DNA of 64,000 nucleotides from Streptomyces spinosisporus (GTDB lineage Bacteria; Actinomycetota; Actinomycetes; Streptomycetales; Streptomycetaceae): NCBI RefSeq assembly GCF_022698145.1, contig NZ_JALDAX010000001.1:1138036-1202035 (forward strand), written 5' to 3'. Both the position numbers and the translations under genes were made by a program. Shown here one piece after another: positions 49,457-60,535 of the stretch. The notes beneath the pieces were generated by a model. It did not search any database, was not told the origin of the DNA, and saw only the letters and a program-made list of their open reading frames with translations. The stretch's first letter is position 1; each line of letters begins with the position of its first letter.

Positions 49457-49609
49457 CACGCCCGCTCTTTCCTGTACAGGCCCATGATTCAGACGATAGA
49501 CCCACCCGGGTCGGCGACCCAATGGGCATGACTTTGCTGTGTGCGCGGCTGGGACGGGCCGACGCCGAACGCGGCACACGGACCGCCTCCCGCATCTATC
49601 CCCGGACAC

Positions 49610-49623
49610 ATACCGAGCGGTAT
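49610..49623. promoter_or_regulatory. Orphan TetR-type operator
   Basis: ATACCGAGCGGTAT is a perfect 6-2-6 palindrome of the kind used by streptomycete TetR regulators, 90 bases before the SGNH esterase gene and about 150 from the NfeD-like start. No TetR gene is adjacent. Confidence 0.6.
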
Positions 49624-49712
49624 ACAGACTCCGTCGCGTGTGACGCTCGCACCCCGGGTGCCGGTTCCACGCGACGTCCACGTCGTGAGGGGCGGATCCG
49701 GGGGAGGGTCGC

Positions 49713-50642
49713 ATGGCGGACGACGGACGTGCGGACGACAGGGGCTCGGGAAGAGCAGCGAGACGCAGACGGAGCATCGCGGTGGGGGTGGCGCTCGGCA
49801 GCAGCGCCCTCGTGGCCCTGTCGACGTCGCCGGCCGCGGCGCACGGTGGGGGACACGGCCGCGGCACCACGTACGCGGCGCTGGGGGACTCGTACACCTC
49901 CGGCCCGCTGATCCCCACCCAGGTCGACGCCAACTGCGCGCGCAGCGACCACAATTACCCCTCGCTCGCGGCGGCGGCCCTGAAGGTCTCCGCGTTCAAG
50001 GACGTGAGCTGCGGCGGGGCGACGACCGAGAACATGTGGAAGGCGCAGGGCACCAACGGCCCCCAGCTGAACGCCGTGCACCGGGACACCGATCTGGTGA
50101 CGGTGCAGATCGGCGGCAACGACATCGGCTTCGGCTCCATCATCAGCACCTGCGCCAAACTCGCTCCCGAGGACCTGGCCGGGGCCCCGTGCCGGCGCTA
50201 CTACACCTCGTCCGGCACCGACCGGCTCGCGCTCAACATCCTGCGGACCGCGCCGAAGGTCGACGCCGTGCTGCGGGCCGTGCACGCCAGGGCGCCGCAC
50301 GCCCGGGTGCTCGTCGTGGGCTACCCGGACCTGCTGCCCGACGACGGCAGCGGCTGCTACCCCTCGGTGCCGTTCGCGGCCGGCGACTTCCCCTATCTGC
50401 GCGACACCGGCAAGCGGCTGAACCTGATGCTGCGCCTGGTGGCGCAGTGGAACCGGGCGGAGTACGTCGACACCTACCGGCCCACCCGTGGCCATGACAT
50501 GTGCAAGGCGCCCGGCGTCCGCTGGATCGAGCCGCTCCAGCCCGCCTCGCCCGCGGCCCCCGCGCACCCGAACGCCCAGGGCGAGGAAGCGATGGCGCGT
50601 GCGCTGCTCGAACGTCAGGACAAGGGGCACGGCCACCATTGA
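49713..50642 (+). CDS. Secreted SGNH/GDSL-family esterase or lipase
   Basis: A 309-residue secreted hydrolase. The signal peptide (RRRRSIAVGVALGSSALVAL) ends near SPAAA-H (residues 43/44). SGNH blocks: block I GDSYTSG with Ser60, block II around CGGATTENM, block III GGNDIGFG with Asn, block V PAAPAHPNAQGEEAM with His. Five Cys residues in pairs suggest disulfides. It resembles Streptomyces secreted lipases of this family and would hydrolyse esters outside the cell. ATG 49713 after GGGGGAGGG. Confidence 0.92.
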   Translation: MADDGRADDRGSGRAARRRRSIAVGVALGSSALVALSTSPAAAHGGGHGRGTTYAALGDSYTSGPLIPTQVDANCARSDHNYPSLAAAALKVSAFKDVSCGGATTENMWKAQGTNGPQLNAVHRDTDLVTVQIGGNDIGFGSIISTCAKLAPEDLAGAPCRRYYTSSGTDRLALNILRTAPKVDAVLRAVHARAPHARVLVVGYPDLLPDDGSGCYPSVPFAAGDFPYLRDTGKRLNLMLRLVAQWNRAEYVDTYRPTRGHDMCKAPGVRWIEPLQPASPAAPAHPNAQGEEAMARALLERQDKGHGHH

Positions 50643-50776
50643 GCGTGTGTCACCCGAAGTTCATCGGCATTGGTGTGACGTCGGGGATGTAACGGAATGA
50701 AAGGTGCTGAACGGGCAACGTTCCCCTTCATGCCCCGTTTCATGCCCCGTACTCACAGCGCTCTGCAGGTGATTCG

Positions 50777-51922
50777 ATGACGACGGCGACCAGGGCCACC
50801 GGGACGCCGTCCGCCATCGCGACCACAGCCCCCGCCCAGAGATCCACCCCCGCCCCGGCGCCGTCGCTGCCCTCGCTCACCGGGCTGCGGTGGATCGCGG
50901 CCCTGCTGGTCTTCGGGCTGCACGTGAACAACTTCCGCTATTTCGACGGCACCGGCGGCCGCATCGTGAGCTGGGCGTTCGGGGCGGGCGCCACGGGGGT
51001 GTCGTTCTTCTTCGTGCTGTCGGGGTTCGTGCTCACCTGGTCCGCGCGGCCCGGCGACCGGGCCCGTCCCTTCTGGCGGCGCCGCATCGCCCGTGTCGTG
51101 CCGGTGCATCTGGTGACCGCCGCGATCGCGCTGCTCATGGCGTACACCCTGGAACACCAGACGAAGCCGACGCTGCGTCAGGGGCTGGCCAACGTCCTGC
51201 TGGTGCACTCCTGGTGGCGCCCCTGGTGGCAGACCCTCGACCCGGTCAGCTGGTCACTGGCCTGCGAGGCCTTCTTCTACGCCGCCTTCCCGCTGCTGGC
51301 GCTCCTGGTGCGCCGTCTCGGCGCGCGGGGCGCGACGGCGCTGGCCGGACTGTCGGTCCTCGCGGTCCTCGTCGTCGCCTGGGTGGACGCGCAGCAGTGG
51401 GTGAGCCAGCCGCTGGACTCCCTCCCCGCCGCGCGCCTGCCCGAGTTCGTGCTCGGCGTCGCGATCGCGCGTCTGGTGGTGCTCGACCGTTGGCGGGGGC
51501 CCGGCCTGGAGGCCTCCCTCGCGCTGGCGATCATCGGGTACTTCCTCGTCCCGCAGGTCGCCACCGAGTACCAGGCCACCACCTGCACCGTCGTCGGCTT
51601 CGCCCTGCTCATCCCGGCGGCCGCCGTCGCGGACCTGCGCGGTCTGCCGTCGCTGTGGCGCGGGCGGCGGCTGGTCCGGCTCGGGGAGCTGTCGTTCGCC
51701 TTCTACATGGTCCATCTGCTGGTGCTGCGCGCCGGCACCAACGTCATCGGCCTCAAGCCCCGCTACGACCTGGCGGAGGGGCTGGCCGTCACCGCGGTCG
51801 CCTTCGCCGTCTCCCTCGGCCTGTCCTGGGTCCTGTACGAGACGGTGGAAGGGCCCGCGCGACGGCTGCTGCTGCGCAAGCGCCGGCCCACCGTGAGCGG
51901 CCGGGCGCGGCAGACGACGTAG
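50777..51922 (+). CDS. Acyltransferase family 3 membrane protein (OafA-like)
   Basis: A 381-residue membrane protein with about ten segments. The conserved family-3 opening is SLTGLRWIAALLVFGLHVNNF with His49; SFFFVLSGFVLTWSARPGD and RRRIARVVPVHL follow, and AFYMVHLLVL stands near the end. Such enzymes move an acyl group to sugars or other molecules at the membrane. ATG 50777. The preceding 134 bases hold no gene. Its substrate is unknown. The stop overlaps a 14-base direct duplication (51916-51943). Confidence 0.9.
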   Translation: MTTATRATGTPSAIATTAPAQRSTPAPAPSLPSLTGLRWIAALLVFGLHVNNFRYFDGTGGRIVSWAFGAGATGVSFFFVLSGFVLTWSARPGDRARPFWRRRIARVVPVHLVTAAIALLMAYTLEHQTKPTLRQGLANVLLVHSWWRPWWQTLDPVSWSLACEAFFYAAFPLLALLVRRLGARGATALAGLSVLAVLVVAWVDAQQWVSQPLDSLPAARLPEFVLGVAIARLVVLDRWRGPGLEASLALAIIGYFLVPQVATEYQATTCTVVGFALLIPAAAVADLRGLPSLWRGRRLVRLGELSFAFYMVHLLVLRAGTNVIGLKPRYDLAEGLAVTAVAFAVSLGLSWVLYETVEGPARRLLLRKRRPTVSGRARQTT

Positions 51923-51969
51923 AGCAGATGACGTAGAGCAGATGACGATGGGCTCGGCGGGGTCGGCGC

Positions 51970-52446
51970 TCAGTGCGCCGGGCGTGCCGCCGGGCCCGGC
52001 TGGACCGTGACCTCGGTCGGGTCGAGGGCGGTGTGCTCGTCGGGGCACTCGACGACGACCCGTACCGGGGAGCCGCAGTCGCGGTGGCGGATGTCCAGGA
52101 CCGGGCCCTCGGGGTTGCCGACATGGGTCTCGCCCCACTGCCGCAGCGCCACCAGGACGGGCCACAGGTCGCGGCCCTTGGGGGTGAGGCGGTACTCGTG
52201 CCGGGTCCGGCTGCCGCGCTCCTGGTAGGGGACGGTGGTCAGGATCCCGGCCGCGCTCAGCTTGCGCAGCCGGTCGGCCAGGACCGCCTCGGAGAGCCCC
52301 ACATGACGGCGGAAGTCGTCGAAGCGCCGCACTCCGTTGAAGGCGTCGCGCAGGAGCAGCAGCGTCCACTTCTCGCCGACCAGGTCGAGGGTGCGCTGGA
52401 CCGTGCAGTTCTCGGTGCTCATCTCCAGCCACTTCATGAGGTCCAT
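51970..52446 (-). CDS. HxlR-family transcriptional regulator
   Basis: A 158-residue winged helix protein: CTVQRTLDLVGEKWTLLLLR, RFDDFRRHVGLSEAVLADRLRKLSAAGIL in outline and the wing YQERGSRTRHEYRLTPKG are HxlR signatures. Cys14 stands at the redox position seen in some HxlR proteins, with Cys at 124 and 134 further on. A C-terminal extension (about 115-158) is longer than usual. ATG 52446. Divergent from a thioesterase gene, which it probably represses. Confidence 0.92.
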   Translation of the reverse strand: MDLMKWLEMSTENCTVQRTLDLVGEKWTLLLLRDAFNGVRRFDDFRRHVGLSEAVLADRLRKLSAAGILTTVPYQERGSRTRHEYRLTPKGRDLWPVLVALRQWGETHVGNPEGPVLDIRHRDCGSPVRVVVECPDEHTALDPTEVTVQPGPAARPAH

Positions 52447-52468
52447 CGTAGGGCACCTGGCTTCGTCA

Positions 52469-52511
52469 TTGACAGTCAGCTGCAGGGGCGGCTAGCTTCG
52501 AGAAGCGAAGC
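52469..52511 (+). promoter_or_regulatory. Promoter and dyad upstream of the thioesterase
   Basis: TTGACA (52469-52474) and TAGCTT (52493-52498), 18 bases apart, form a promoter. GCTTCG-N5-CGAAGC (52495-52511) overlaps the -10 box and is a likely site for the divergent HxlR protein. Confidence 0.65.
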
Positions 52512-52533
52512 CAGAGGGAGGAAGCGCCGCCGC

Positions 52534-53028
52534 ATGGAACGCTCTCGTACGTACGACTGGGACGACCCCGCGATCTCCGCGGCCGCCGTCGGACAGGGCT
52601 CCGGCCTGCACTTCCTGCGCGAACTCCTGGCCGGGCGGCTGCCCGCGCCGCCGATCGCCGCCACCCTGGGCATGGCCCTCGAAGAGGTCGAGCACGGGCA
52701 CGCGGTGTTCTCGCTGGAGCCGGGCGAGGAGCACTACAACCCCATCGGCAGCGTCCACGGCGGTGTCTACGCGACCATGCTCGACTCGGCGGCCGGCTGC
52801 GCCGTCCAGTCCACGCTGCCGGAGGGCATGGCGTACACCTCGCTCGACCTGAACGTGAAGTTCCTGCGCCCCATCACCGCCGACACCGGCAAGGTCCGCG
52901 CCGTCGGCACCGTCCTCAGCAGCGGCCGCCGCACCGCCCTCGCCGAGGCCCGCCTCCTCGACCCCTCCGACCGCATCCTGGCCCACGCCACCAGCAGCTG
53001 CATGCTGTTCCCGGTACCGGGGGCCTGA
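52534..53028 (+). CDS. PaaI-type hotdog thioesterase
   Basis: A 164-residue hotdog protein. The family motif is EEHYNPIGSVHGGVYATMLDSAAGCAV in outline, with N-P-x-G-x-V-H-G-G and the catalytic Asp after it, and LNVKFLRPI and EARLLDPSDRILAHATSSC complete the fold. It hydrolyses acyl- or aryl-CoA thioesters. ATG 52534 after GAGGGAGGAAG. Divergent from the HxlR gene. Confidence 0.9.
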   Translation: MERSRTYDWDDPAISAAAVGQGSGLHFLRELLAGRLPAPPIAATLGMALEEVEHGHAVFSLEPGEEHYNPIGSVHGGVYATMLDSAAGCAVQSTLPEGMAYTSLDLNVKFLRPITADTGKVRAVGTVLSSGRRTALAEARLLDPSDRILAHATSSCMLFPVPGA

Positions 53029-53162
53029 CGGCCCGTGGCGTCGCGCGGCTGGGTGAACCGGCCCCGCGATGAGGAACTCCCCCCTCCGCCCCCCACCCAT
53101 TGCAGCCCCGCCCGAGCCGTCCCAGTGTGGGAGCCATGCCGGGTTGGTGAGGGAGGCGGACC

Positions 53163-55891
<2,729 letters not shown>

Positions 55892-55895
<4 letters not shown>

Positions 55896-57340
55896 CGGTC
55901 ATCCACGAGATCAACACCGTTGTCTGGCTGGGCGAGTTGAGCGCGCGGCATGGACAACGTGTCACCCTGGGCGACGTCCCCACCGAGGCCTGGGACGAGG
56001 CGGCCCGGGCCGGTGTCGACATGGTCTGGCTGATGGGGGTGTGGCGGCGCAGCCCGGCCGGTCTCGCCATCGCCCTGCGCGACGAACCCCTGCGCGCCTC
56101 GTTCCGCGACGCCCTGCCCGACATCACCGAGGCGGACATCGCCGGATCGCCGTACTGCGTACGCGACTATGTGGTGGATGAGCGGCTCGGCGGCCGGGCG
56201 GGACTGGCGGAGGCGCGCGCCCAACTGGCCGCGCGTGGCGTGCGGTTGATGCTCGACCACGTTCCCAACCATGTGGCCCCCGACCACCCCTGGCTCGCTG
56301 AACGCCCCGGCTGCCTCATCCACGGCGACCAGCAGGACCTGACCCGGTCGCCCGAGGCGTTCATCGAGGCGGGCGGGCAGATCTACGCCCGCGGCCGTGA
56401 CCCCTACTTCCCGCCCTGGCCGGACGTGGTCCAGCTCAACGCCTTCAGCGACGACCTGCGCACCGCCACCGTGGACACCCTGACCGCCATCGGCGACCAG
56501 GCGGACGCCGTGCGCTGCGACATGGCGATGCTGATGATGAACGACGTCTTCGCCAAGACCTGGGGGGAGCGCGCGGGACCCCAGCCGGCGCAGGACTTCT
56601 GGCCGTACGTCATCGAGCGCGTACGGGCCCGCCACCCGGACCTTCTCTTCGTCGCCGAGGCCTACTGGGACCTCGAATGGGCCCTGCAGCAGCAGGGTTT
56701 CGACCATTGCTACGACAAGCGGCTGTACGACCGTCTGGTCCATGAGGACGCCGCCTCGGTCCGCGCCCACCTCCGGGCCGACCTCACCTACCAGCGCGGC
56801 CTGGTCCGCTTCCTGGAGAACCACGACGAACCGCCGGCCGCCGCCACCCTCCCGGGCGGACGCGAGCGCGCCGCCGCCGTCACCGTAGCCACCCTGCCCG
56901 GCGCCACGCTCTGGCACGAGGGCCAGTTCGAGGGCCGCACGACACGCCTGCCGGTGTTCCTCTCCCGCAGGCCGCCAGAGCCGGTCGACGAGGAACTGCG
57001 CGCGTTCTACGGGCAGTTGCTCCCGGCCGCGGCCACCGTGCGCGACGGCGCATGGCAGCTGCTGGACACCACCGGATGGCCGGACAACGACAGCCACCGG
57101 CACCTCATCGCCCACAGCTGGACCGGCACCCACGCCCGCCACATCGTGATCGTCAACTACTCCGGCACCCCCGCCCAGGCCCACGTGCCGCTGCCCTGGC
57201 CCGATCTGACCGGCCGCGCCTGCCGCCTGACCGACCTGCTCTCGGCGCGGACCTACGACCGAGAGGGCGACGAGCTGCTCGCGCCGGGCCTGTACGTCGA
57301 CCTGCCGGCCTGGCAGTCCCATGTGCTGACCCTGAGCTGA
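55892..57340 (+). CDS. GH13-family alpha-amylase-like glycosidase
   Basis: A 482-residue GH13 enzyme without a signal peptide. The four conserved regions are complete: I LMLDHVPNHV, II AVRCDMAML with nucleophile Asp210, III FVAEAYWDLEW with acid/base Glu256, IV FLENHDEP with Asp312. A small C-terminal beta domain ends LPAWQSHVLTLS. The barrel is compact, with a short B domain. It could be an alpha-glucosidase or glycosyltransferase-type phosphorylase. It is co-translated with the GH63-like gene; together they suggest breakdown or trimming of an intracellular alpha-glucoside. Confidence 0.88.
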
Positions 57341-57409
57341 CACACGCCCGTGGTAGAAGCGGACCATGACCAACTGCTGCACCACCCCGCTGCGGACCGG
57401 GGGTGCCCG

Positions 57410-58087
57410 ATGACCGAGGGCATCGACACCCCGGACCGCCGCGGCCGCACCGGCCTGGACCGCACCGGCCTCGACCTGACCGGAAACCCGCGCGTGAAGG
57501 TGCGGGAGGTGAAGCTGCTCTCCAGCCACTGGTACGTGGAGCGCGCCACCACCTTCGACTTCCGGCACGCCGACGGCACCTGGAGCACCCAGCAGCGCGA
57601 GACGCACGACCGCGGCAACGGCGCCACCATGCTGCTGTACGACAAGGACCGCGGAACCGTCCTGCTCACCCGGCAGTTCCGCTTCCCGGTGTATGTCAAC
57701 GGCCACCCCGACGGCATGCTGATCGAGACACCCGGCGGGCTCCTGGACGACGATGACGAGCACCCCGAACTCGCCGTGCGCCGCGAGGTGGTGGAGGAGA
57801 CCGGGCACACCATCGGCGAGGTCCAGCACGTCTTCGACGTCTATATGAGCCCTGGCTCGGTCACCGAACGCGTCAGCTTCTACGCCGCCGCCTACGGCTC
57901 CTCGACTCGCACCCACGAGGGCGGCGGCCTCGACGAGGAGGGCGAGGACATCGAGATCGTCGAACTGCCCTTCCGCCGCGCCCTGGAGATGATCCGCACC
58001 GGCGAGATCAACGACGCCAAGACCATCATGCTGCTGCAGTGGGCGGCGCTGGAGGGCCCGTTCGCGGATCGGGCCGAAACCCCTTGA
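57410..58087 (+). CDS. Nudix hydrolase, NudK-like (GDP-mannose pyrophosphatase type)
   Basis: A 225-residue Nudix protein. The Nudix box runs about 109-132 (GGLLDDDDEHPELAVRREVVEETG, shortened: G...E...R-E-x-x-E-E-x-G). The flanks LSSHWYVERATTFDFR, TRQFRFPVYVNGHPDG and VYMSPGSVTERVSFY, EEGEDIEIVELPF are those of NudK, which cleaves GDP-mannose and related sugar nucleotides. ATG 57410. It follows the GH13 gene by 70 bases on the same strand and may be part of the same sugar pathway. Confidence 0.9.
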   Translation: MTEGIDTPDRRGRTGLDRTGLDLTGNPRVKVREVKLLSSHWYVERATTFDFRHADGTWSTQQRETHDRGNGATMLLYDKDRGTVLLTRQFRFPVYVNGHPDGMLIETPGGLLDDDDEHPELAVRREVVEETGHTIGEVQHVFDVYMSPGSVTERVSFYAAAYGSSTRTHEGGGLDEEGEDIEIVELPFRRALEMIRTGEINDAKTIMLLQWAALEGPFADRAETP

Positions 58088-58114
58088 CTTGAAGTGCGCT
58101 TCAGCCTGAAGACT
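58084..58114 (+). promoter_or_regulatory. MerR-type promoter of the aldo/keto reductase gene
   Basis: TTGACT (58084-58089) and AAGACT (58109-58114) are 19 bases apart, the long spacing of MerR-controlled promoters, and the spacer contains the dyad TTGAAG-N4-CTTCAG (58089-58104). No merR gene is adjacent. Confidence 0.6.
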
Positions 58115-58148
58115 CCCGTTCGTGCCCGAGAACCCGGGCACGAACGGG
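58115..58148 (+). promoter_or_regulatory. Perfect 14-bp hairpin in the leader of the reductase gene
   Basis: CCCGTTCGTGCCCG (58115-58128) pairs with CGGGCACGAACGGG (58135-58148) around AGAACC. It is at the predicted transcript start and touches the ribosome site AGGGA (58149-58153), so it may stabilise the message or limit translation, or be the old terminator of the Nudix gene. Confidence 0.7.
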
Positions 58149-58158
58149 AGGGACACCC

Positions 58159-59142
58159 ATGAAGTACCGCACCATCGGAAGCGACCCGGCCCACCGCCGC
58201 GAGGTCAGCGTCATCGCCCTCGGGGCGATGCTCATGGGCTCGCGCACGGACGAGAAGACGTCGTTCGCCGTCCTCGACCGCTATGTGGAGGCCGGGGGAA
58301 CCTTCATCGACACCTCCGACAACTACGCCTTCTGGGAGGACGGCGGCCAGGGCGGGCAGAGCGAGGAACTGCTCGGCCGGTGGCGGCGCAGCCGCGGCAT
58401 CGGCGACGAGATCGTCATCGCCACCAAGCTCGGCGCCCGCCCGCTCGCCCCCGGCACCAGCTATGTCGACAACCCGGAAGGCCTCTCGGCGAAGGTGATC
58501 CGCGAGTCCTCCGAACGCAGCCGGGAGCGCCTCGGCGTGGACAAGCTGGATCTGCTCTACGCCCACATCGACGACCCCGCCACGCCCCAGCGCGAGACCG
58601 TGGAGGCCTTCGCCGCCCTGGTCGCCGAGGGCACGGTCGGCCTGCTCGGCGTGAGCAACCAGGCCGCCTGGCGGGTGGAACGGGCCCGCGCGATCGCCGC
58701 CGCGTCCGGGCTGCCCGGCTACGAGGTCCTGCAGTACGCACACAGCCATCTGCGCCCGCGCACCGACGTGCCCGACGACATGTTCCCGGACGGCAGCCTC
58801 GGCCACGCAGGCCCCGACCTGATCACCTATCTCAGGGCCGAACCCGGTCTGACCATGGTCGCCTACTCCCCGCTCCTGAAGGGCGCCTACGTCCACCCGG
58901 ACAGGCTCCCGGCCGACTTCGACCACCCGGGCACCCCGCCCCGCCTCGCGGCCCTGCACGACGTGGCCCGCGAGACCGGCGCCACCGTCAACCAGGTCGT
59001 CCTCGCCTGGCAGCTGGGCGGCAGCCTCCCGATCATCCCGCTGGTCGGCGCCTCCTCGGTGGCCCAGCTGGAGGAGACCCTCGCAGCGGCCGACCTGGAA
59101 CTGACATCGGACCAGCGCGCCCGCCTGGACGCCGCGCACTGA
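58159..59142 (+). CDS. Aldo/keto reductase
   Basis: A 327-residue TIM-barrel oxidoreductase using NADPH. Catalytic tetrad: Asp and Tyr in FIDTSDNYAFWED, Lys in IVIATKLGARP, His in LLYAHIDDPA. NADP-binding C-terminal part: PIIPLVGASSVAQLEETLAA. It reduces aldehydes or ketones of unknown kind in the cytoplasm. ATG 58159. Upstream is a promoter with 19-base spacing, so expression is probably induced through a MerR-family activator, as is often seen for aldehyde-detoxifying reductases. Confidence 0.92.
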   Translation: MKYRTIGSDPAHRREVSVIALGAMLMGSRTDEKTSFAVLDRYVEAGGTFIDTSDNYAFWEDGGQGGQSEELLGRWRRSRGIGDEIVIATKLGARPLAPGTSYVDNPEGLSAKVIRESSERSRERLGVDKLDLLYAHIDDPATPQRETVEAFAALVAEGTVGLLGVSNQAAWRVERARAIAAASGLPGYEVLQYAHSHLRPRTDVPDDMFPDGSLGHAGPDLITYLRAEPGLTMVAYSPLLKGAYVHPDRLPADFDHPGTPPRLAALHDVARETGATVNQVVLAWQLGGSLPIIPLVGASSVAQLEETLAAADLELTSDQRARLDAAH

Positions 59143-59181
59143 TCTCATGGGGCACGGCGGTCAGGGCTCCACGGGGTCATC

Positions 59182-60021
59182 ATGGAACCCATGAGCCCTC
59201 TTCCCGGCGAACAGTCCGTCCGCACCACCCCGGAAGGTCTTCTGTGGGAGCCCGGCGAGCGCTGGGTGCGCGGCGTCAAGGGCGACGTAACCGTCGTCGA
59301 CAGCCGGCACCCGGTCCTCGTCTGGGAACCCTCGCTGCCCGTACCGACGTACGCGTTCCCGCACGGGGACGTCCGCGAGGAGCTGCTGCGCCCCGCGAGG
59401 AACCCGCGGTCGGGCGCCCACACCGGATCGAAGATCTTCTACGACCTCGAAGTCGACGGCGAGCTGCTGGAGAACGCCGCCTGGACGTTCCCGGCCGCGG
59501 ACCTGGCCGAGTACATCGCCTTCGAGTGGTTCGAGCGCAGCGGCAGGGGCCTGGACCACTGGTTCGAGGAGGAGGAAGAGATCTTCATCCACCCCCGCGA
59601 CCCGCACAAACGCGTCGACGCCCTGCCCAGCAGCCGTCACGTCCGGGTCGAGGTCGACGGCCAGGTCCTCGCCGACACCATCCGGCCCGTGCTGCTCTTC
59701 GAGACCGGCCTGCCCACGCGCTACTACGTCCCGCCCGAGGACGTCCACCTCGACCTCCTCGAACCCACCGACCACCACACCGGCTGCCCGTACAAGGGCA
59801 CGGCCCGGTACTGGTCGCTCGGCGCCGAAGCCGACGTACCGCCGAACATCGTCTGGAGCTACCCGGAACCCCTGCCCGCCGTCGGCCCGATCCGCGGCCT
59901 CCTCGCCTTCTTCAACGAGGCCGTCGACATCACCGTGGACGGCGAGCGGCTCGATCGGCCCGTCACGCCGTTCAGCGCGATGCTCAGACGGAGCAGCCCA
60001 CGTGGGCCAGCGCCTGCTTGA
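59182..60021 (+). CDS. DUF427 tandem-domain protein
   Basis: A 279-residue protein with two DUF427 copies: the first around VVDSRHPVLVWEPSLPVPTYAF, the second around VLADTIRPVLLFETGLPTRYYVP, and the signature CPYKGTARYWSL near residue 205 with WSYPEPLPAVGPIRGLLAFF. The family is widespread in actinobacteria; no reaction is proven. ATG 59182 (a second Met four codons in also fits). Its 3' end overlaps the convergent gene by 38 bases. Confidence 0.9.
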   Translation: MEPMSPLPGEQSVRTTPEGLLWEPGERWVRGVKGDVTVVDSRHPVLVWEPSLPVPTYAFPHGDVREELLRPARNPRSGAHTGSKIFYDLEVDGELLENAAWTFPAADLAEYIAFEWFERSGRGLDHWFEEEEEIFIHPRDPHKRVDALPSSRHVRVEVDGQVLADTIRPVLLFETGLPTRYYVPPEDVHLDLLEPTDHHTGCPYKGTARYWSLGAEADVPPNIVWSYPEPLPAVGPIRGLLAFFNEAVDITVDGERLDRPVTPFSAMLRRSSPRGPAPA

Positions 60022-60520
60022 GCAGGACGCCGTGGCCGCCCGGCATCTCGCTCTGCACCGCCCCCGAGACGGCCTCCTGGGGGCTGAACCAGACCAGGTC
60101 GAGCGCGTCCTGCCGGGGCCGGCAGTCACCGGTGACCGGGACGACGTAGGCCAGGGAGACCGCGTGCTGACGCGGGTCGTGGAACGGTGTGATGCCCAGC
60201 GTCGGGAAGTACTCCGCGACCGTGAACGGCTGCAGTGAGGCCGGGACCCGCGGCAGCGCGACGGGGCCGAGGTCCTTCTCCAGGTGGCGCAGCAGGGCGT
60301 CACGGACCCGCTCGTGGTGCAGCACCCGCCCGGAGACCAGGGTGCGGCTGACCGTCCCGTCCGGGCCGATGCGCAGCAGCACGCCCACGCTGGTCACTTC
60401 GCCGCTGTCGTCGACGCGCACGGGCACGGCCTCGACGTACAGGATCGGCATCCGGGCCCGCGCCGACTCGAGATCGTCGGCGCTCAGCCAGCCCGGAGTG
60501 GTTTCGGTCATGTCAGACAT
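59984..60520 (-). CDS. Nudix-like protein (DUF4916 type)
   Basis: A 178-residue protein: LYVEAVPVRVDDSGEVTSVG, VSGRVLHHERVRDALLRHLEKDLGP (a degenerate Nudix box) and AEYFPTLGITPFHDPRQHAV followed by YVVPVTGDC and DLVWFSPQEA. This is the arrangement of DUF4916/Nudix proteins of actinobacteria. The usual REUXEEXGU box is largely lost (ALLRHLEKDLG), so catalysis is doubtful. ATG 60520 or 60511; neither has a good ribosome site. Confidence 0.8.
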   Translation of the reverse strand: MSDMTETTPGWLSADDLESARARMPILYVEAVPVRVDDSGEVTSVGVLLRIGPDGTVSRTLVSGRVLHHERVRDALLRHLEKDLGPVALPRVPASLQPFTVAEYFPTLGITPFHDPRQHAVSLAYVVPVTGDCRPRQDALDLVWFSPQEAVSGAVQSEMPGGHGVLLKQALAHVGCSV

Positions 60521-60535
60521 TGCTTGATCATACTT

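Noticed and set aside
51916..51943. 14-bp direct repeat at the end of the acyltransferase gene as an insertion-sequence footprint
   Set aside because: It is a simple adjacent duplication (GACGTAGAGCAGAT twice), with no inserted element or inverted ends.
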